The notes beneath the pieces are model-generated. The model saw only the letters and a program-made list of their open reading frames with translations. It was not told the DNA's origin and made no database searches. Shown in pieces: positions 16,526 through 24,871 of a stretch of DNA of 64,000 bases (within the stretch, counting starts at the first letter, position 1; the number at the start of each line of letters is the position of its first letter). The stretch comes from Halomonas alimentaria (GTDB taxonomy: Bacteria; Pseudomonadota; Gammaproteobacteria; Pseudomonadales; Halomonadaceae). Both the position numbers and the translations under genes were made by a program. The stretch spans positions 162,762 through 226,761 of the forward strand of contig NZ_WUTT01000001.1 of the NCBI RefSeq assembly GCF_009902005.1, written 5' to 3'.

Positions 16526-17878
16526 ATGAAGAACAAGTTCAACCGCCTGACCCTCGCCGCCGCCGTGGCGGCTGCCGCCTTCGCCAGCCAGGCCCAGGCC
16601 GGCGGCTACCAGATCAACGAGCAGAGCGTCAGTGGCCAAGGCTATGGCCACGCCGGGCGCAGCTCCAATGTCAACGACGCCACCATCGTCTTCGGCAACC
16701 CGGCGGGGATGTCGTTCCTGGACCGGGCTCAGGTATCGGCGGGTGGTACCTATTTGAATGTTAAGACCGAAATCAAGAACGTTCAGGCTCAAAAAATGCT
16801 GGATGCTGGTGTCGCTCAGGGGGGCGCGCCTGCAGGTATGCAGGTGCCAGTAGGCGAGATTCCGGGAGGCAATGATGGCGATATGGTGCCCGGCACACTG
16901 GTTCCCTATGCGTTCTATGCCCAGCCATTGACTGACAAGCTGGCCTTCGGGTTTGGTGTCTATGCGCCCTTCGGCTCCAAGACCGATTACGAGGATGATT
17001 TCCAGGGTCGCTACTTTGGCAACTATACTGAAGTGACGGTGATGAGCGCACAACCGACGGTTTCTTATCGCTTCAATGATAAGTGGTCTGTCGGTGCTGG
17101 CATCACCTATAACCAGGTGGAGGGCGAACTTCGCCGTCAACTGCCGAGCAGTGCCGCTTATGATCCTGCCGGCGATATTGACTCACGTGTCGATGGCGAC
17201 GATGACGGCTGGGGTTATAACCTCGGGGTGATCTATCAACCGGTTCCGGAGACCACGTTGGGCCTCACCTATCGCTCCAAGGTGGATTACACTCTGACCG
17301 GTGATTTTCGTGCCTATGATCCGATGGGGAATGTGGTTCGCGCCGATGATGCCAACCTTGATCTGACTACGCCGGAAACCGCCAACTTCTCCATTACTCA
17401 GCAGATGACAGACCGCCTCAAGCTGATGTTTGGTGCCTCCTGGACACGTTGGAGCCAGTTCGACCAGATTCTGGTGGTCAATAATCAGGGTGAGCAGATC
17501 ACAAAGGAGACACAGAACTACTCGAATGCCTGGGCATTCGCCGTCGGTGGCGAATATCAGCTCAATCACCAGTTGGCACTTCGTGCGGGTCTCTCCATCG
17601 ATAACTCGCCGACCAACGACGAGTATCGCAGCGTGCGTATCCCGTCTGATGACCGCCGTATCTTTTCACTGGGTGCTGGTTGGACACCTACTGACAACCT
17701 GACACTGGACTTCGCGTACTCTTATCTAACTGAGCGCGGCACACATGTCGAGCAGGATCGTGCCGACTTGTTGGCCAGTCAGCAAACTGGTGGCGTTCCG
17801 GTTGGTGGTGCCACCTACTCTGCCGACTACAAGAACGAGGCCCATGGCTTCGGCGCTCAGCTGACCTACCGCTTCTGA
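16526..17878 (+). CDS. fadL: FadL-family outer-membrane long-chain fatty acid porin
   Basis: The product is an outer-membrane beta-barrel that lets long-chain fatty acids or other hydrophobic compounds cross. The start ATG 16526 has AAGGGATG upstream and opens a signal peptide (residues 1-25, cleaved after SQAQA). The mature N-terminus GGYQINEQSVSGQGYGHAGR and the GNPAGMSFL motif are FadL hallmarks, and the protein ends in the barrel signature LTYRF. Total 450 residues. From about 16760 to 17800 the base composition and codon use are visibly more AT-rich than in all neighbours, as if the barrel region was acquired or evolves fast. The native substrate is inferred only from family. Confidence 0.88.
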   Translation: MKNKFNRLTLAAAVAAAAFASQAQAGGYQINEQSVSGQGYGHAGRSSNVNDATIVFGNPAGMSFLDRAQVSAGGTYLNVKTEIKNVQAQKMLDAGVAQGGAPAGMQVPVGEIPGGNDGDMVPGTLVPYAFYAQPLTDKLAFGFGVYAPFGSKTDYEDDFQGRYFGNYTEVTVMSAQPTVSYRFNDKWSVGAGITYNQVEGELRRQLPSSAAYDPAGDIDSRVDGDDDGWGYNLGVIYQPVPETTLGLTYRSKVDYTLTGDFRAYDPMGNVVRADDANLDLTTPETANFSITQQMTDRLKLMFGASWTRWSQFDQILVVNNQGEQITKETQNYSNAWAFAVGGEYQLNHQLALRAGLSIDNSPTNDEYRSVRIPSDDRRIFSLGAGWTPTDNLTLDFAYSYLTERGTHVEQDRADLLASQQTGGVPVGGATYSADYKNEAHGFGAQLTYRF

Positions 17879-17900
17879 GCGGCAGCCAGCACGGCGTATC

Positions 17901-17930
17901 CAGGGAACCCGGCTGCGGCCGGGTTCCCTG
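17901..17930 (+). terminator. 13-bp hairpin after fadL
   Basis: CAGGGAACCCGGC (17901-17913) pairs perfectly with GCCGGGTTCCCTG (17918-17930) around a TGCG loop, 22 bases after the stop. No T tract follows. Confidence 0.6.
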
Positions 17931-18005
17931 CGCTAGGGGCCGGGAGGGCGCGGCGAGTGGATGCGACTCGGCGCGGCTTTCGCTACAATGGATGTCTTTT
18001 CCGTG

Positions 18006-18042
18006 CCGCCGCGGCGCCGGCCTCTCGCCGGTGCCGCGGCGG
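18006..18042 (+). promoter_or_regulatory. Strong hairpin in the prfB leader
   Basis: A 16-bp stem with one G-T wobble is formed by 18006-18021 and 18027-18042 with a CTCTC loop. It lies between a likely -10 (TACAAT, 17984-17989) and the prfB start at 18078. Its role is unknown; a stem this stable in a leader could pause or attenuate transcription. Confidence 0.45.
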
Positions 18043-18077
18043 CCGTACGTCCACCGCAGATTCAGGCGAGACGCCCC

Positions 18078-19176
18078 ATGCTGGAAACCAACCCGATTCA
18101 CAACCTCATCAAGGACCTGTCTGAGCGGACAGATGTCCTGAGGGGGTATCTTTGACTATGCCGAGAAGAAGGATCGGCTAGAGGAAGTCACCCGCGAGCT
18201 CGAGGATCCCAACGTCTGGAATGATCCGGACTATGCCCAGAAGCTGGGCAAGGAGCGGGCCTCCCTGGAGCTTATCGTCGCCACCATCGACGAGCTGGAC
18301 CAGGGCCTCGGCGACAGCCGCGACCTGCTGGAACTGGCCGAGATGGAGGAGGACGAGGGCACCGTCGCCGAGGTGGAGAAGGAACTGGAGGGCTTCAGGG
18401 CGAGCCTCGAGAAGCTCGAGTTCCGGCGCATGTTCTCCGGCGAGATGGACGAGAACAACGCCTACCTCGACATCCAGGCGGGCTCCGGCGGCACCGAGGC
18501 TCAGGACTGGGCCAACATGCTGCTGCGCATGTACCTGCGCTGGGCCGAGCACCACGGCTTCAAGGCGGAGATCACCGAGCTCTCCGCCGGCGAGGTGGCG
18601 GGCATCAAGTCGGCCTCCCTGCATATCCAGGGCGACCACGCCTTCGGTTGGCTGCGCACCGAGACTGGCGTGCACCGCCTGGTACGCAAGAGTCCCTTCG
18701 ACTCCGGTGGCCGCCGCCATACCTCGTTCGCCTCGGTGTTCCTGTCACCGGAGATCGACGACAGCTTCGAGGTGGAGATCAATCCCTCGGACCTGCGGGT
18801 CGATACCTACCGCTCCAGTGGTGCCGGCGGCCAGCACGTCAACACCACCGACTCGGCGGTGCGCATCACCCACGAGCCCACCGGTATCGTGGTGGCCTGC
18901 CAGAGCCAGCGCAGTCAGCACGCCAACCGCGACTTCGCCATGAAGCAGCTCAAGGCGAGGCTGTGGGAGCACGAGATGGAGAAGCGCAACGCCGCCAAGC
19001 AGGAGGCCGAGGACTCCAAGTCGGACATCGGCTGGGGCAGCCAGATCCGCTCCTACGTGCTGGATGACCAGCGTATCAAGGACCTGCGCACCGGCGTGCA
19101 GACCAGCAACTGTGACAAGGTGCTGGATGGTGATTTAGACCAGTTTATCGTCGCCAGCCTAAAGCAAGGATTGTAG
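18078..19176 (+). CDS. prfB: Peptide chain release factor RF2 (programmed +1 frameshift)
   Basis: RF2 recognises UGA and UAA and triggers peptide release. The gene is in two frames: 18078-18152, then 18154-19176 after a +1 shift over an in-frame TGA (codon 26). The joined product is 365 residues, the same as E. coli. The first part reads [20 protein letters not shown] and the second starts [12 protein letters not shown]. The tripeptide anticodon SPF is in [13 protein letters not shown] and the catalytic GGQ in [13 protein letters not shown]. The frameshift makes synthesis respond to RF2 level. lysS follows after four bases, the prfB-lysS order seen in E. coli. Confidence 0.96.
18141..18156 (+). 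promoter_or_regulatory. prfB autoregulatory +1 frameshift signal
   Basis: AGGGGG (18141-18146), a Shine-Dalgarno-like stimulator, is followed by TAT and then CTT-TGA-C, the classic RF2 slip site. When RF2 is scarce the ribosome pauses at the TGA (18153-18155) and slips from CTT to TTT, continuing at GAC (18154). Confidence 0.95.
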
Positions 19177-19180
19177 CGAA

Positions 19181-20731
19181 ATGGCCAACGAGAGCCCCAC
19201 CCCGGACAGCCCCCAGAACGACGAGAACCGCCTGATCGCCGAGCGTCGCGCGAAGCTGGCGGCGCGCCGCGAGCGGGCCGCCGCGCAAGGCGAGAGCGCC
19301 TTTCCCAACCACTTCCGTCGTGACAGCCATGCCGCCGAGCTCAACGCGGCGCTGGGCGACAAGGACAAGGCCGAGCTCGAGGCGTTGAACCGTCAGGCCG
19401 GCGTGGCCGGGCGCATCATGCGCAAGCGTGGCCCCTTCATCGTCATCCAGGACGTCAGCGGCCAGATCCAGCTCTATGTCGACAAGAAGGGGCTGCCCGC
19501 CGAGACCCTCGAGGAGATCAAGGGCTGGGATATCGGCGATATCGTCGCGGGGCGTGGCCCGGTGCACAAGTCGGGCAAGGGCGACCTCTACGTGATGATG
19601 GAGGATGCGGTGCTGCTCACCAAGAGCCTGCGTCCGCTGCCCGACAAGTTCCACGGCCTCACCGACATGGAAGCGCGCTACCGTCAGCGCTATGTGGACC
19701 TGATCATGAACCCCGACTCGCGTCAGGTGTTCGAGACCCGTGCCGGAGTGATCAGCGCCATGCGCCGCTTCTTCGAGGCGCGCGGCTTCATGGAGGTTGA
19801 AACCCCCATGCTGCAGGCGATTCCCGGCGGCGCCACGGCGCGCCCCTTCGTCACCCACCACAATGCGCTGGACCAGGACATGTACCTGCGCATCGCACCG
19901 GAGCTCTATCTCAAGCGCCTGGTGGTGGGCGGCTTCGAGAAGGTCTTCGAGATCAACCGCAACTTCCGCAACGAGGGGCTCTCCACGCGTCACAACCCCG
20001 AGTTCACCATGATCGAGTTCTATCAGGCCTACGCGGACTACCATGACCTGATGGACCTCACCGAGGAGATGCTGCGCACCCTGACTCGCGAGGTGCTGGG
20101 CACCACCACCGTGGTCAACACCGTGCGCAACCGCGACGGCGAGGTGCTGGAGCATTTCGAGTACGACTTCGGCCAGCCGCTGCGCCGTCTGACCGTGTTC
20201 GACTCGATTCTCGAATATAACCCCGAGATCCATGCCGATGCGCTGGCCGATGAGGCCGCGGCGCGCCAGATCGCCGAGCGTCTGGATATCGACGTCAAGG
20301 ATGGCTGGGGCCTGGGCAAGATCCAGATCGAGATCTTCGAGAAGACCGTGGAGCATCGCCTGCAGCAGCCCACCTTCATCACCGAGTACCCCACCGAGGT
20401 CAGCCCGCTGGCGCGCCGCAAGGACGCCAATCCCTTCGTCACCGAGCGGTTCGAGTTCTTCGTCGGCGGCCGCGAGATCGCCAACGGCTTCTCTGAGCTC
20501 AACGATGCCGAGGATCAGGCCGAGCGCTTCCGCGAACAGGTAGCGGAGAAGGAGGCCGGCGACGACGAGGCGATGTACTACGATGCCGACTATGTGCGCG
20601 CGCTCGAGTATGGCCTGCCGCCCACCGCCGGCGAGGGCATTGGTATCGACCGCCTGGTGATGCTGCTCACCGACAGCGCCTCGATCCGCGATGTCCTGCT
20701 GTTCCCGGCCATGCGGCCCGAGGTGGACTGA
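19181..20731 (+). CDS. lysS: Lysyl-tRNA synthetase (class II)
   Basis: This enzyme charges tRNA-Lys. The 516-residue product has the N-terminal OB-fold anticodon-binding domain ([20 protein letters not shown]) and the class II core: motif 2 [20 protein letters not shown] near residue 262 and motif 3 [15 protein letters not shown] near 485. An extra charged N-terminal stretch of about 45 residues ([13 protein letters not shown]) precedes the OB fold, as is common. It is co-transcribed with prfB. A structured repeat begins 22 bases after the stop. Confidence 0.97.
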   Translation: MANESPTPDSPQNDENRLIAERRAKLAARRERAAAQGESAFPNHFRRDSHAAELNAALGDKDKAELEALNRQAGVAGRIMRKRGPFIVIQDVSGQIQLYVDKKGLPAETLEEIKGWDIGDIVAGRGPVHKSGKGDLYVMMEDAVLLTKSLRPLPDKFHGLTDMEARYRQRYVDLIMNPDSRQVFETRAGVISAMRRFFEARGFMEVETPMLQAIPGGATARPFVTHHNALDQDMYLRIAPELYLKRLVVGGFEKVFEINRNFRNEGLSTRHNPEFTMIEFYQAYADYHDLMDLTEEMLRTLTREVLGTTTVVNTVRNRDGEVLEHFEYDFGQPLRRLTVFDSILEYNPEIHADALADEAAARQIAERLDIDVKDGWGLGKIQIEIFEKTVEHRLQQPTFITEYPTEVSPLARRKDANPFVTERFEFFVGGREIANGFSELNDAEDQAERFREQVAEKEAGDDEAMYYDADYVRALEYGLPPTAGEGIGIDRLVMLLTDSASIRDVLLFPAMRPEVD

Positions 20732-20753
20732 CATTTGCGTCGATGGCGGAAGC

Positions 20754-20872
20754 GCTCGGGGCTGATCCGGGGGTAGGCCTCCGAGGAGGCGCTGTGAACC
20801 CCTCCCTGGGCGCTACCGACGCCATCCCTGGCGTAGGACCTCCTCTTCGGCCTACCCCCGGCGCTCCCTCGC
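20754..20872 (+). repeat. Structured intergenic repeat, copy 2 (compact form)
   Basis: The outer helix GGGGGTAGGCC (20769-20779)/GGCCTACCCCC (20849-20859) is perfect. A second helix is GAGGAGG (20783-20789)/CCTCCTC (20839-20845). Inside are GCGC...GCGC (20789-20813) and the hairpin ACGCC-ATCCCT-GGCGT (20819-20834). The flanks GCTCGGGGCTGATCCGG and CCCTCGC are shared with copy 1. Confidence 0.88.
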
Positions 20873-20914
20873 GCATGGGCAACAGCGGCTGTCCTGGTCT
20901 GTAAGAGGGAAGCA

Positions 20915-20944
20915 TTGGTAAACACTGCAGACAGCGCCCATAAT
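20915..20944 (+). promoter_or_regulatory. Putative promoter of the gene at 20975
   Basis: TTGGTA (20915-20920) and CATAAT (20939-20944) are separated by 18 bases, 31 bases before the ATG. The match is moderate. Confidence 0.4.
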
Positions 20945-20974
20945 GGCGGTCGTTTCGACGTCGAGGAGACCACC

Positions 20975-21361
20975 ATGAAACTGCTCAATCGCTCTGCCCT
21001 GAGCGTCCGCCCGACCCAGCACTTCGTGGACTGGATCAACGGGCTCGAGCCCACCCTCGGCGACGACGACCTGACGCTGGCCGACGTCGAGCGCGAGAGC
21101 ACCGTCTACCTGATTCCCGAGATGGACACCCCGGAGGCCCTGCAGGGCTTCGTGCGCGAGCGCTATCTCGAGATCCTCGAGACCGAGCTGCGCGCCTGGG
21201 AAGAGGACGAGCGGCAGTGGCCCGAGACCATCGACTGGTCGCTGTTCCAGCGCTTCCTGCAGCTCGAGCACAGCTATCTGGCCATCGACCTCGACAACGA
21301 GGCGGCACTGGAGATCTCTGAGATCGACGACAGCCTGCTGCTGGAGACCGATCAGGACTGA
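20975..21361 (+). CDS. Conserved acidic protein of unknown function
   Basis: The 128-residue product starts at MKLLNRSALSVRPTQHFVDW, with GAGGAG seven bases before the ATG. It has no signal peptide or membrane segment and is strongly acidic, especially in the last 40 residues (EAALEISEIDDSLLLETDQD). I recall similar small proteins with the MKLLNRSA opening in pseudomonads, all without assigned function. It is monocistronic: its own promoter candidate lies upstream and a strong terminator directly follows. Confidence 0.8.
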   Translation: MKLLNRSALSVRPTQHFVDWINGLEPTLGDDDLTLADVERESTVYLIPEMDTPEALQGFVRERYLEILETELRAWEEDERQWPETIDWSLFQRFLQLEHSYLAIDLDNEAALEISEIDDSLLLETDQD

Positions 21362-21384
21362 CGGTCGACTCGCAGTATCCAGGA

Positions 21385-21412
21385 GAAACCGGCTTCGGCC
21401 GGTTTCTTTTTT
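21385..21412 (+). terminator. Rho-independent terminator
   Basis: GAAACCGGC (21385-21393), a TTCG tetraloop, GCCGGTTTC (21398-21406), then six T residues. This is the clearest intrinsic terminator in the window. Confidence 0.92.
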
Positions 21413-21435
21413 GACGAACCCCGACGGAACATGGA

Positions 21436-22815
21436 ATGAGTCGACTCTTCGAGACGCGCCCCGGCGACGATGGCCTGCCGGGACCCGAGCGGCGCCTGGC
21501 CGTGCTGGCGCTGATCCTGGGTACCCTGATGGCGGTGGTGGACACCACCATGGTCAATATCGCGTTGCCCTCCATCGCCAGGAGCCTCGAGGTCTCCGCC
21601 TCCCGGGTGGTGTGGGTCACCAACCTCTTCCAGGTCAGTTGTGCCGCCTTCCTGCTGGTATTCGCCGCCTTGAGCGAGCTGCTCAGCCGGCGTCGACTCT
21701 ACGTGGCCGGCGTCGCGGTCTTCGCCCTGGCGGCACTGGGCAGTGCGCTCTCGACCAGCCTCGAGTCACTGCTGCTGTTCCGGGCCCTGCAGGGGCTGGG
21801 GGCGGCGGCGACCCTCTCCATCGGCCCCTCGATCTACCGACAGATCTTTCCCACGCGGCTGCTGGGCAGTGCCCTGGGGCTCTCCGCCATGGTGGTGGCG
21901 GGCGGCTATGCCGCCGGCCCGGCCATCGGCGGGCTGCTGCTCTCGGTGGCCGACTGGCCCTGGCTGTTCGCCCTGCATCTGCCGCTGGGTGGGGTGGCGG
22001 TGGTGCTGGCCTGGCGGGCGCTGCCCCGCGAGTCGGCACGTCCCGGCGGCTTCGACTGGCAGGGGGCGCTGCTCTCGGTGGCCATGCTCGGCGGCTTCTT
22101 CGTTGCCATGGATGGCCTCGGGCATGGCATGCCGGTCTGGGCGCTGGTGGCGTGGCTGGGCAGCAGCCTGGTCGCGGCGCTGCTGTTCCTGCGTCGCCAG
22201 CGGCGTGCCACCCATCCGCTGCTGCCGCTGGCGATCTTCGCCGAGCGGCGCTTCAGCCTGGCGCTGGCCGCCCAGGGCAGCGCCTTCGTGGGCCAGGGGC
22301 TCGCCTTCGTGGCACTCTCCTTCCTGTTCCAGCAGCAGATGGGCTTCTCGCCCTTGGAGACCGCCTGGCTGTTCACTCCCTGGCCGCTGGCGATCATGCT
22401 GGTGGGGCCGCTGGCGGGCCGGCTGGCTGACCGGATGAACCCGACTCTGCTGGCCTCGCTGGGCCTGACCCTGCTGATGGTCGGCCTCGCCGCGCTGGCC
22501 CGGCTAGATGCCGAGGCCGGGGTGGTCGAGGTGTTGTGGCGCATGGCGCTGTGCGGGCTGGGCTTCGGGCTCTTCCAGCCGCCCAACAACCGCGAACTCA
22601 TCGGCAGCGTGCCCGCCGCGCGCAGTGCCAATGCCTCCGGGGCCATGAGCACCTCGCGCACCGTGGGGCAGTCGCTGGGGGTGGCCCTGGTGGGTGCCTT
22701 CCTGGCCGCCGGCGTGGCGGTGCAGGCGACGCTGTGGCTGGGCGCGCTGACCACCCTGATCGCCTTGCTGTTCAGCCTGCTGCGGGTCCCGCTTGCCGCC
22801 GCCCGGGGCGAGTAG
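21436..22815 (+). CDS. MFS transporter, DHA2 (EmrB/QacA-like) family
   Basis: This 459-residue inner-membrane protein is probably a proton-driven multidrug or metabolite exporter. It has 12-14 hydrophobic helices. The first carries the DHA2 signature LMAVVDTTMVNIALPSIARSL, with the Asp of motif D1. Motif A follows (LSELLSRRRLYVAGV), with a motif C-like region (GPAIGGLLLSVADWPWLF) and GLGFGLFQPPNNRELIGSVP late. There is no strong ribosome site before ATG 21436. No regulator or membrane-fusion partner is adjacent, so the substrate cannot be guessed. Confidence 0.88.
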   Translation: MSRLFETRPGDDGLPGPERRLAVLALILGTLMAVVDTTMVNIALPSIARSLEVSASRVVWVTNLFQVSCAAFLLVFAALSELLSRRRLYVAGVAVFALAALGSALSTSLESLLLFRALQGLGAAATLSIGPSIYRQIFPTRLLGSALGLSAMVVAGGYAAGPAIGGLLLSVADWPWLFALHLPLGGVAVVLAWRALPRESARPGGFDWQGALLSVAMLGGFFVAMDGLGHGMPVWALVAWLGSSLVAALLFLRRQRRATHPLLPLAIFAERRFSLALAAQGSAFVGQGLAFVALSFLFQQQMGFSPLETAWLFTPWPLAIMLVGPLAGRLADRMNPTLLASLGLTLLMVGLAALARLDAEAGVVEVLWRMALCGLGFGLFQPPNNRELIGSVPAARSANASGAMSTSRTVGQSLGVALVGAFLAAGVAVQATLWLGALTTLIALLFSLLRVPLAAARGE

Positions 22816-22903
22816 CGACGAGCGCGCGCGACCCAGGCGCATCGTTCGCGCCGCCGATAGCGAGTACAATGGGGCCTTCACTTCACCACTTCGGGAAGCC
22901 GCC

Positions 22904-23212
22904 ATGAGCATCCAGTCAAGCATCGAAGAGAAGCTCAAGGCCCTCGAGCCCGCCTTTCTGCAGGTGGAGAACGAGAGCCATCGGCACGCCGTGCCGCCCA
23001 ACTCCGAGACCCACTTCAAGGTCACCCTGGTCAGCGAGCGCTTCGCGGGGCTGATGCCGGTCAAGCGTCACCAGCAGCTCTACTCCCTGCTGGCCGACGA
23101 GCTGGCTGGCCCTGTGCATGCCCTGGCCCTGCACCTCTACACGCCGCAGGAGTGGGAGGCCAGCGGCCAGGCGCGCCCCGACTCCCCCGACTGCCAGGGC
23201 GGCGGGCGGTGA
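22904..23212 (+). CDS. bolA: BolA-family protein
   Basis: BolA proteins pair with monothiol glutaredoxins to carry [2Fe-2S] clusters, and also affect cell shape and transcription. The 102-residue product starts MSIQSSIEEKLKALEPAFLQ and has the family core ESHRHAVPPNSETHFKVTLV followed by FAGLMPVKRHQQLYSLLADEL, whose His is a likely cluster ligand. Length is normal. A possible -10 TACAAT is at 22865-22870. The stop overlaps the next gene's GTG by four bases. Confidence 0.93.
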   Translation: MSIQSSIEEKLKALEPAFLQVENESHRHAVPPNSETHFKVTLVSERFAGLMPVKRHQQLYSLLADELAGPVHALALHLYTPQEWEASGQARPDSPDCQGGGR

Positions 23213-24027
23213 CCAGCGAACCGCAGCGCCTCCAGTACCTGGAGGCGATGGGTCTGACCGCCTGGGTATCACGCTATGTGCTGCCCAACGCGCGCAGCAC
23301 CCCGGCCTGCGACTGGGAGCTGCCCGAAGCCGCCCCCGAGGCCGATCACGGCGAGCGCCTGCATGCCCTTCTCGAGGAAGCGCGGGAGCAGCCTGCTGCC
23401 CCCCGGCCGGAGGCCCCCGCCCAGGAGCGTGCCGTGCGCCCGCCGCGACCGGGCAAGGCGCGAGCGGCCCTGCTGGGGGATATCCCGACTTCGCCAGAAC
23501 CCGACAGCGGGGCCGAGACGGCAGGACCTGCCGCGCAGGCGCCGGGAGAGGCGCTGCGCTTCGCCTTCCAGGTCGCCTGCCTGGAAGGGCGCTGGCTGCT
23601 GGTGCTGCCGGGCGAACAGGCGCCGGGGCGTCCCCAGCTGATGCTGCTCGCCAACCTGCTGCGGGCAGCGGGCATCGATTCGCCACTGCCGGTCTTCCAG
23701 GACTTTCGCTGGCCGCTGCAGGAGGGGTTGCCGGTGCATGAGCCGCTGGAGGAGGCCCGCGAGGGCCTGAAGGCCTTCATCGCGGGGGCCAGCCGGCGCG
23801 GCTGGGCGCCACGCCGGCTGCTGATGTTCGGCCAGGATGACACCCTGGACCGGGTGCTGTCGTTCGAGGCGGGGCACTGCCCGCTGTTCGACCTGCCAGC
23901 CTGGCAGGCGCCGTCACTGAGCGAGCTCTCCGCCAGTGCCGATGCCAAGCGCGCGCTGCTGCCGCAGCTGCTGGAGCTGGGCGAGGCGTGGCGAGACGCG
24001 GCAGGGGAAGTGCCGGATGAACGCTAG
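23209..24027 (+). CDS. holD: Probable DNA polymerase III psi subunit (HolD-like)
   Basis: The 272-residue product starts at GTG 23209, overlapping the bolA stop. Its N-terminus RLQYLEAMGLTAWVSR resembles the chi-binding N-terminus of E. coli psi (a QLQQLGITQWSLR-type segment), and its C-terminus (SADAKRALLPQLLELGEAW) resembles the psi end. A Pro/Ala/Glu-rich linker (about residues 45-110) separates them and explains the extra length over E. coli psi (137). It is followed by rimI, as holD is in E. coli, and I recall that pseudomonad psi is a long, divergent protein. The assignment rests on short similarity plus context, so it is probable only. Confidence 0.65.
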   Translation: MTSEPQRLQYLEAMGLTAWVSRYVLPNARSTPACDWELPEAAPEADHGERLHALLEEAREQPAAPRPEAPAQERAVRPPRPGKARAALLGDIPTSPEPDSGAETAGPAAQAPGEALRFAFQVACLEGRWLLVLPGEQAPGRPQLMLLANLLRAAGIDSPLPVFQDFRWPLQEGLPVHEPLEEAREGLKAFIAGASRRGWAPRRLLMFGQDDTLDRVLSFEAGHCPLFDLPAWQAPSLSELSASADAKRALLPQLLELGEAWRDAAGEVPDER

Positions 24028-24565
24028 CAAGCGCGGGAAGAAGCCGATGCTGGTGCGCCTGACGGAGGCCGACCTCCCGGCGGTGGCGCCGCTGGAGGCG
24101 GCTCATGGCTGGCCTGTGGGCGGCTCCGAGGCGCAGTGGAAGACAGCCCTGGCCGACCCCGCCACGGCTGTCTACGGCCTGATGGCCGGCGATGCCCCGA
24201 TGGGTGATGAACTGCTGGGCTATGCCGCCGTGGCCCGGCTGCCCTTCGAGGCGGAGCTGCAGGCGATCCTGGTGGACGAGGCGTTGCGGGGCCAGAGGCT
24301 CGCCCGGCAGCTGCTCTCCGTGGTGGCCGACCAGGCCCGTGACTGGGGCAGCGAGCGGCTGCTGCTGGAGGTGCGGGCGGGCAATGCCCCGGCCATAGCG
24401 CTCTATCGTGCGGCGGGCTTTCGCGAGGATGGCATTCGTCGCGGCTACTATCCGCTACTGCCGAGTCGTGACTCGTCCTCGTTGCATGCCCCGGACACGC
24501 CACCGCCCCGGCAGGCCGGGGCGGTTAGGGAAGATGCGCTGCTGATGTCGCTGGCGCTGGGGTGA
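24017..24565 (+). CDS. rimI: Ribosomal protein S18-alanine N-acetyltransferase RimI
   Basis: RimI acetylates the N-terminal Ala of S18. The GNAT fold shows the acetyl-CoA motif ILVDEALRGQRLARQLLSVV (RxxGxA variant RGQRLA) and NAPAIALYRAAGFREDGIRRGYY. The start ATG 24017 overlaps the upstream gene by 11 bases; ATG 24047 (MLVRLTEADLP) is an alternative closer to the family start. The 182-residue product has an insert of about 25 residues (HAPDTPPPRQAG) before the final REDALLMSLALG, so it is longer than E. coli RimI (148). Confidence 0.9.
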   Translation: MNASKRGKKPMLVRLTEADLPAVAPLEAAHGWPVGGSEAQWKTALADPATAVYGLMAGDAPMGDELLGYAAVARLPFEAELQAILVDEALRGQRLARQLLSVVADQARDWGSERLLLEVRAGNAPAIALYRAAGFREDGIRRGYYPLLPSRDSSSLHAPDTPPPRQAGAVREDALLMSLALG

Positions 24566-24579
24566 GTCCGCTCGGCGGC

Positions 24580-24774
24580 TCAGCCCTGGCTGTCGCCATC
24601 CAGCTCGTCCAGCTTGCCCAGCACGGCGGTTAGGCGGCGCTCCCACTCCTCGCGCTCCTGCTTCAGGCGGCTGTTTTCCTCGCGCAGCTCTTCGGCTTCC
24701 ATCTTCAGCAGCTCCAGAGCCTCCACGGCACTGGTGACCTTCTGTTCGAGCCGGTTGAAGAGTTCGATGCTCAT
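24580..24774 (-). CDS. zapB: Cell division protein ZapB (coiled coil)
   Basis: ZapB is a small coiled-coil protein that joins ZapA at the Z-ring and links it to the Ter region. The 64-residue product, MSIELFNRLEQKVTSAVEAL then LLKMEAEELREENSRLKQ, is one continuous heptad-repeat helix and matches the start of E. coli ZapB closely (LEKLEAKVQQAIDTI type). It is a little shorter than the E. coli protein (about 80). It lies next to rsmD and near ftsY-ftsE-ftsX, another division cluster. It could alternatively be named a DUF904 protein. Confidence 0.83.
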   Translation of the reverse strand: MSIELFNRLEQKVTSAVEALELLKMEAEELREENSRLKQEREEWERRLTAVLGKLDELDGDSQG

Positions 24775-24871
24775 CCTGTTCTCCTGAGGTGTCGTTCCGG
24801 GTGGTCCTTGCGGCCGAGCCGGGGCCCGTGGCGGGCGTTCCAGGCCAGCAGCGTAACGCCGAGCTACCGGC

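Noticed and set aside
18078..18155. prfB as a broken gene with an early stop
   Set aside because: The stop lies within the canonical RF2 frameshift signal and the downstream frame is complete.
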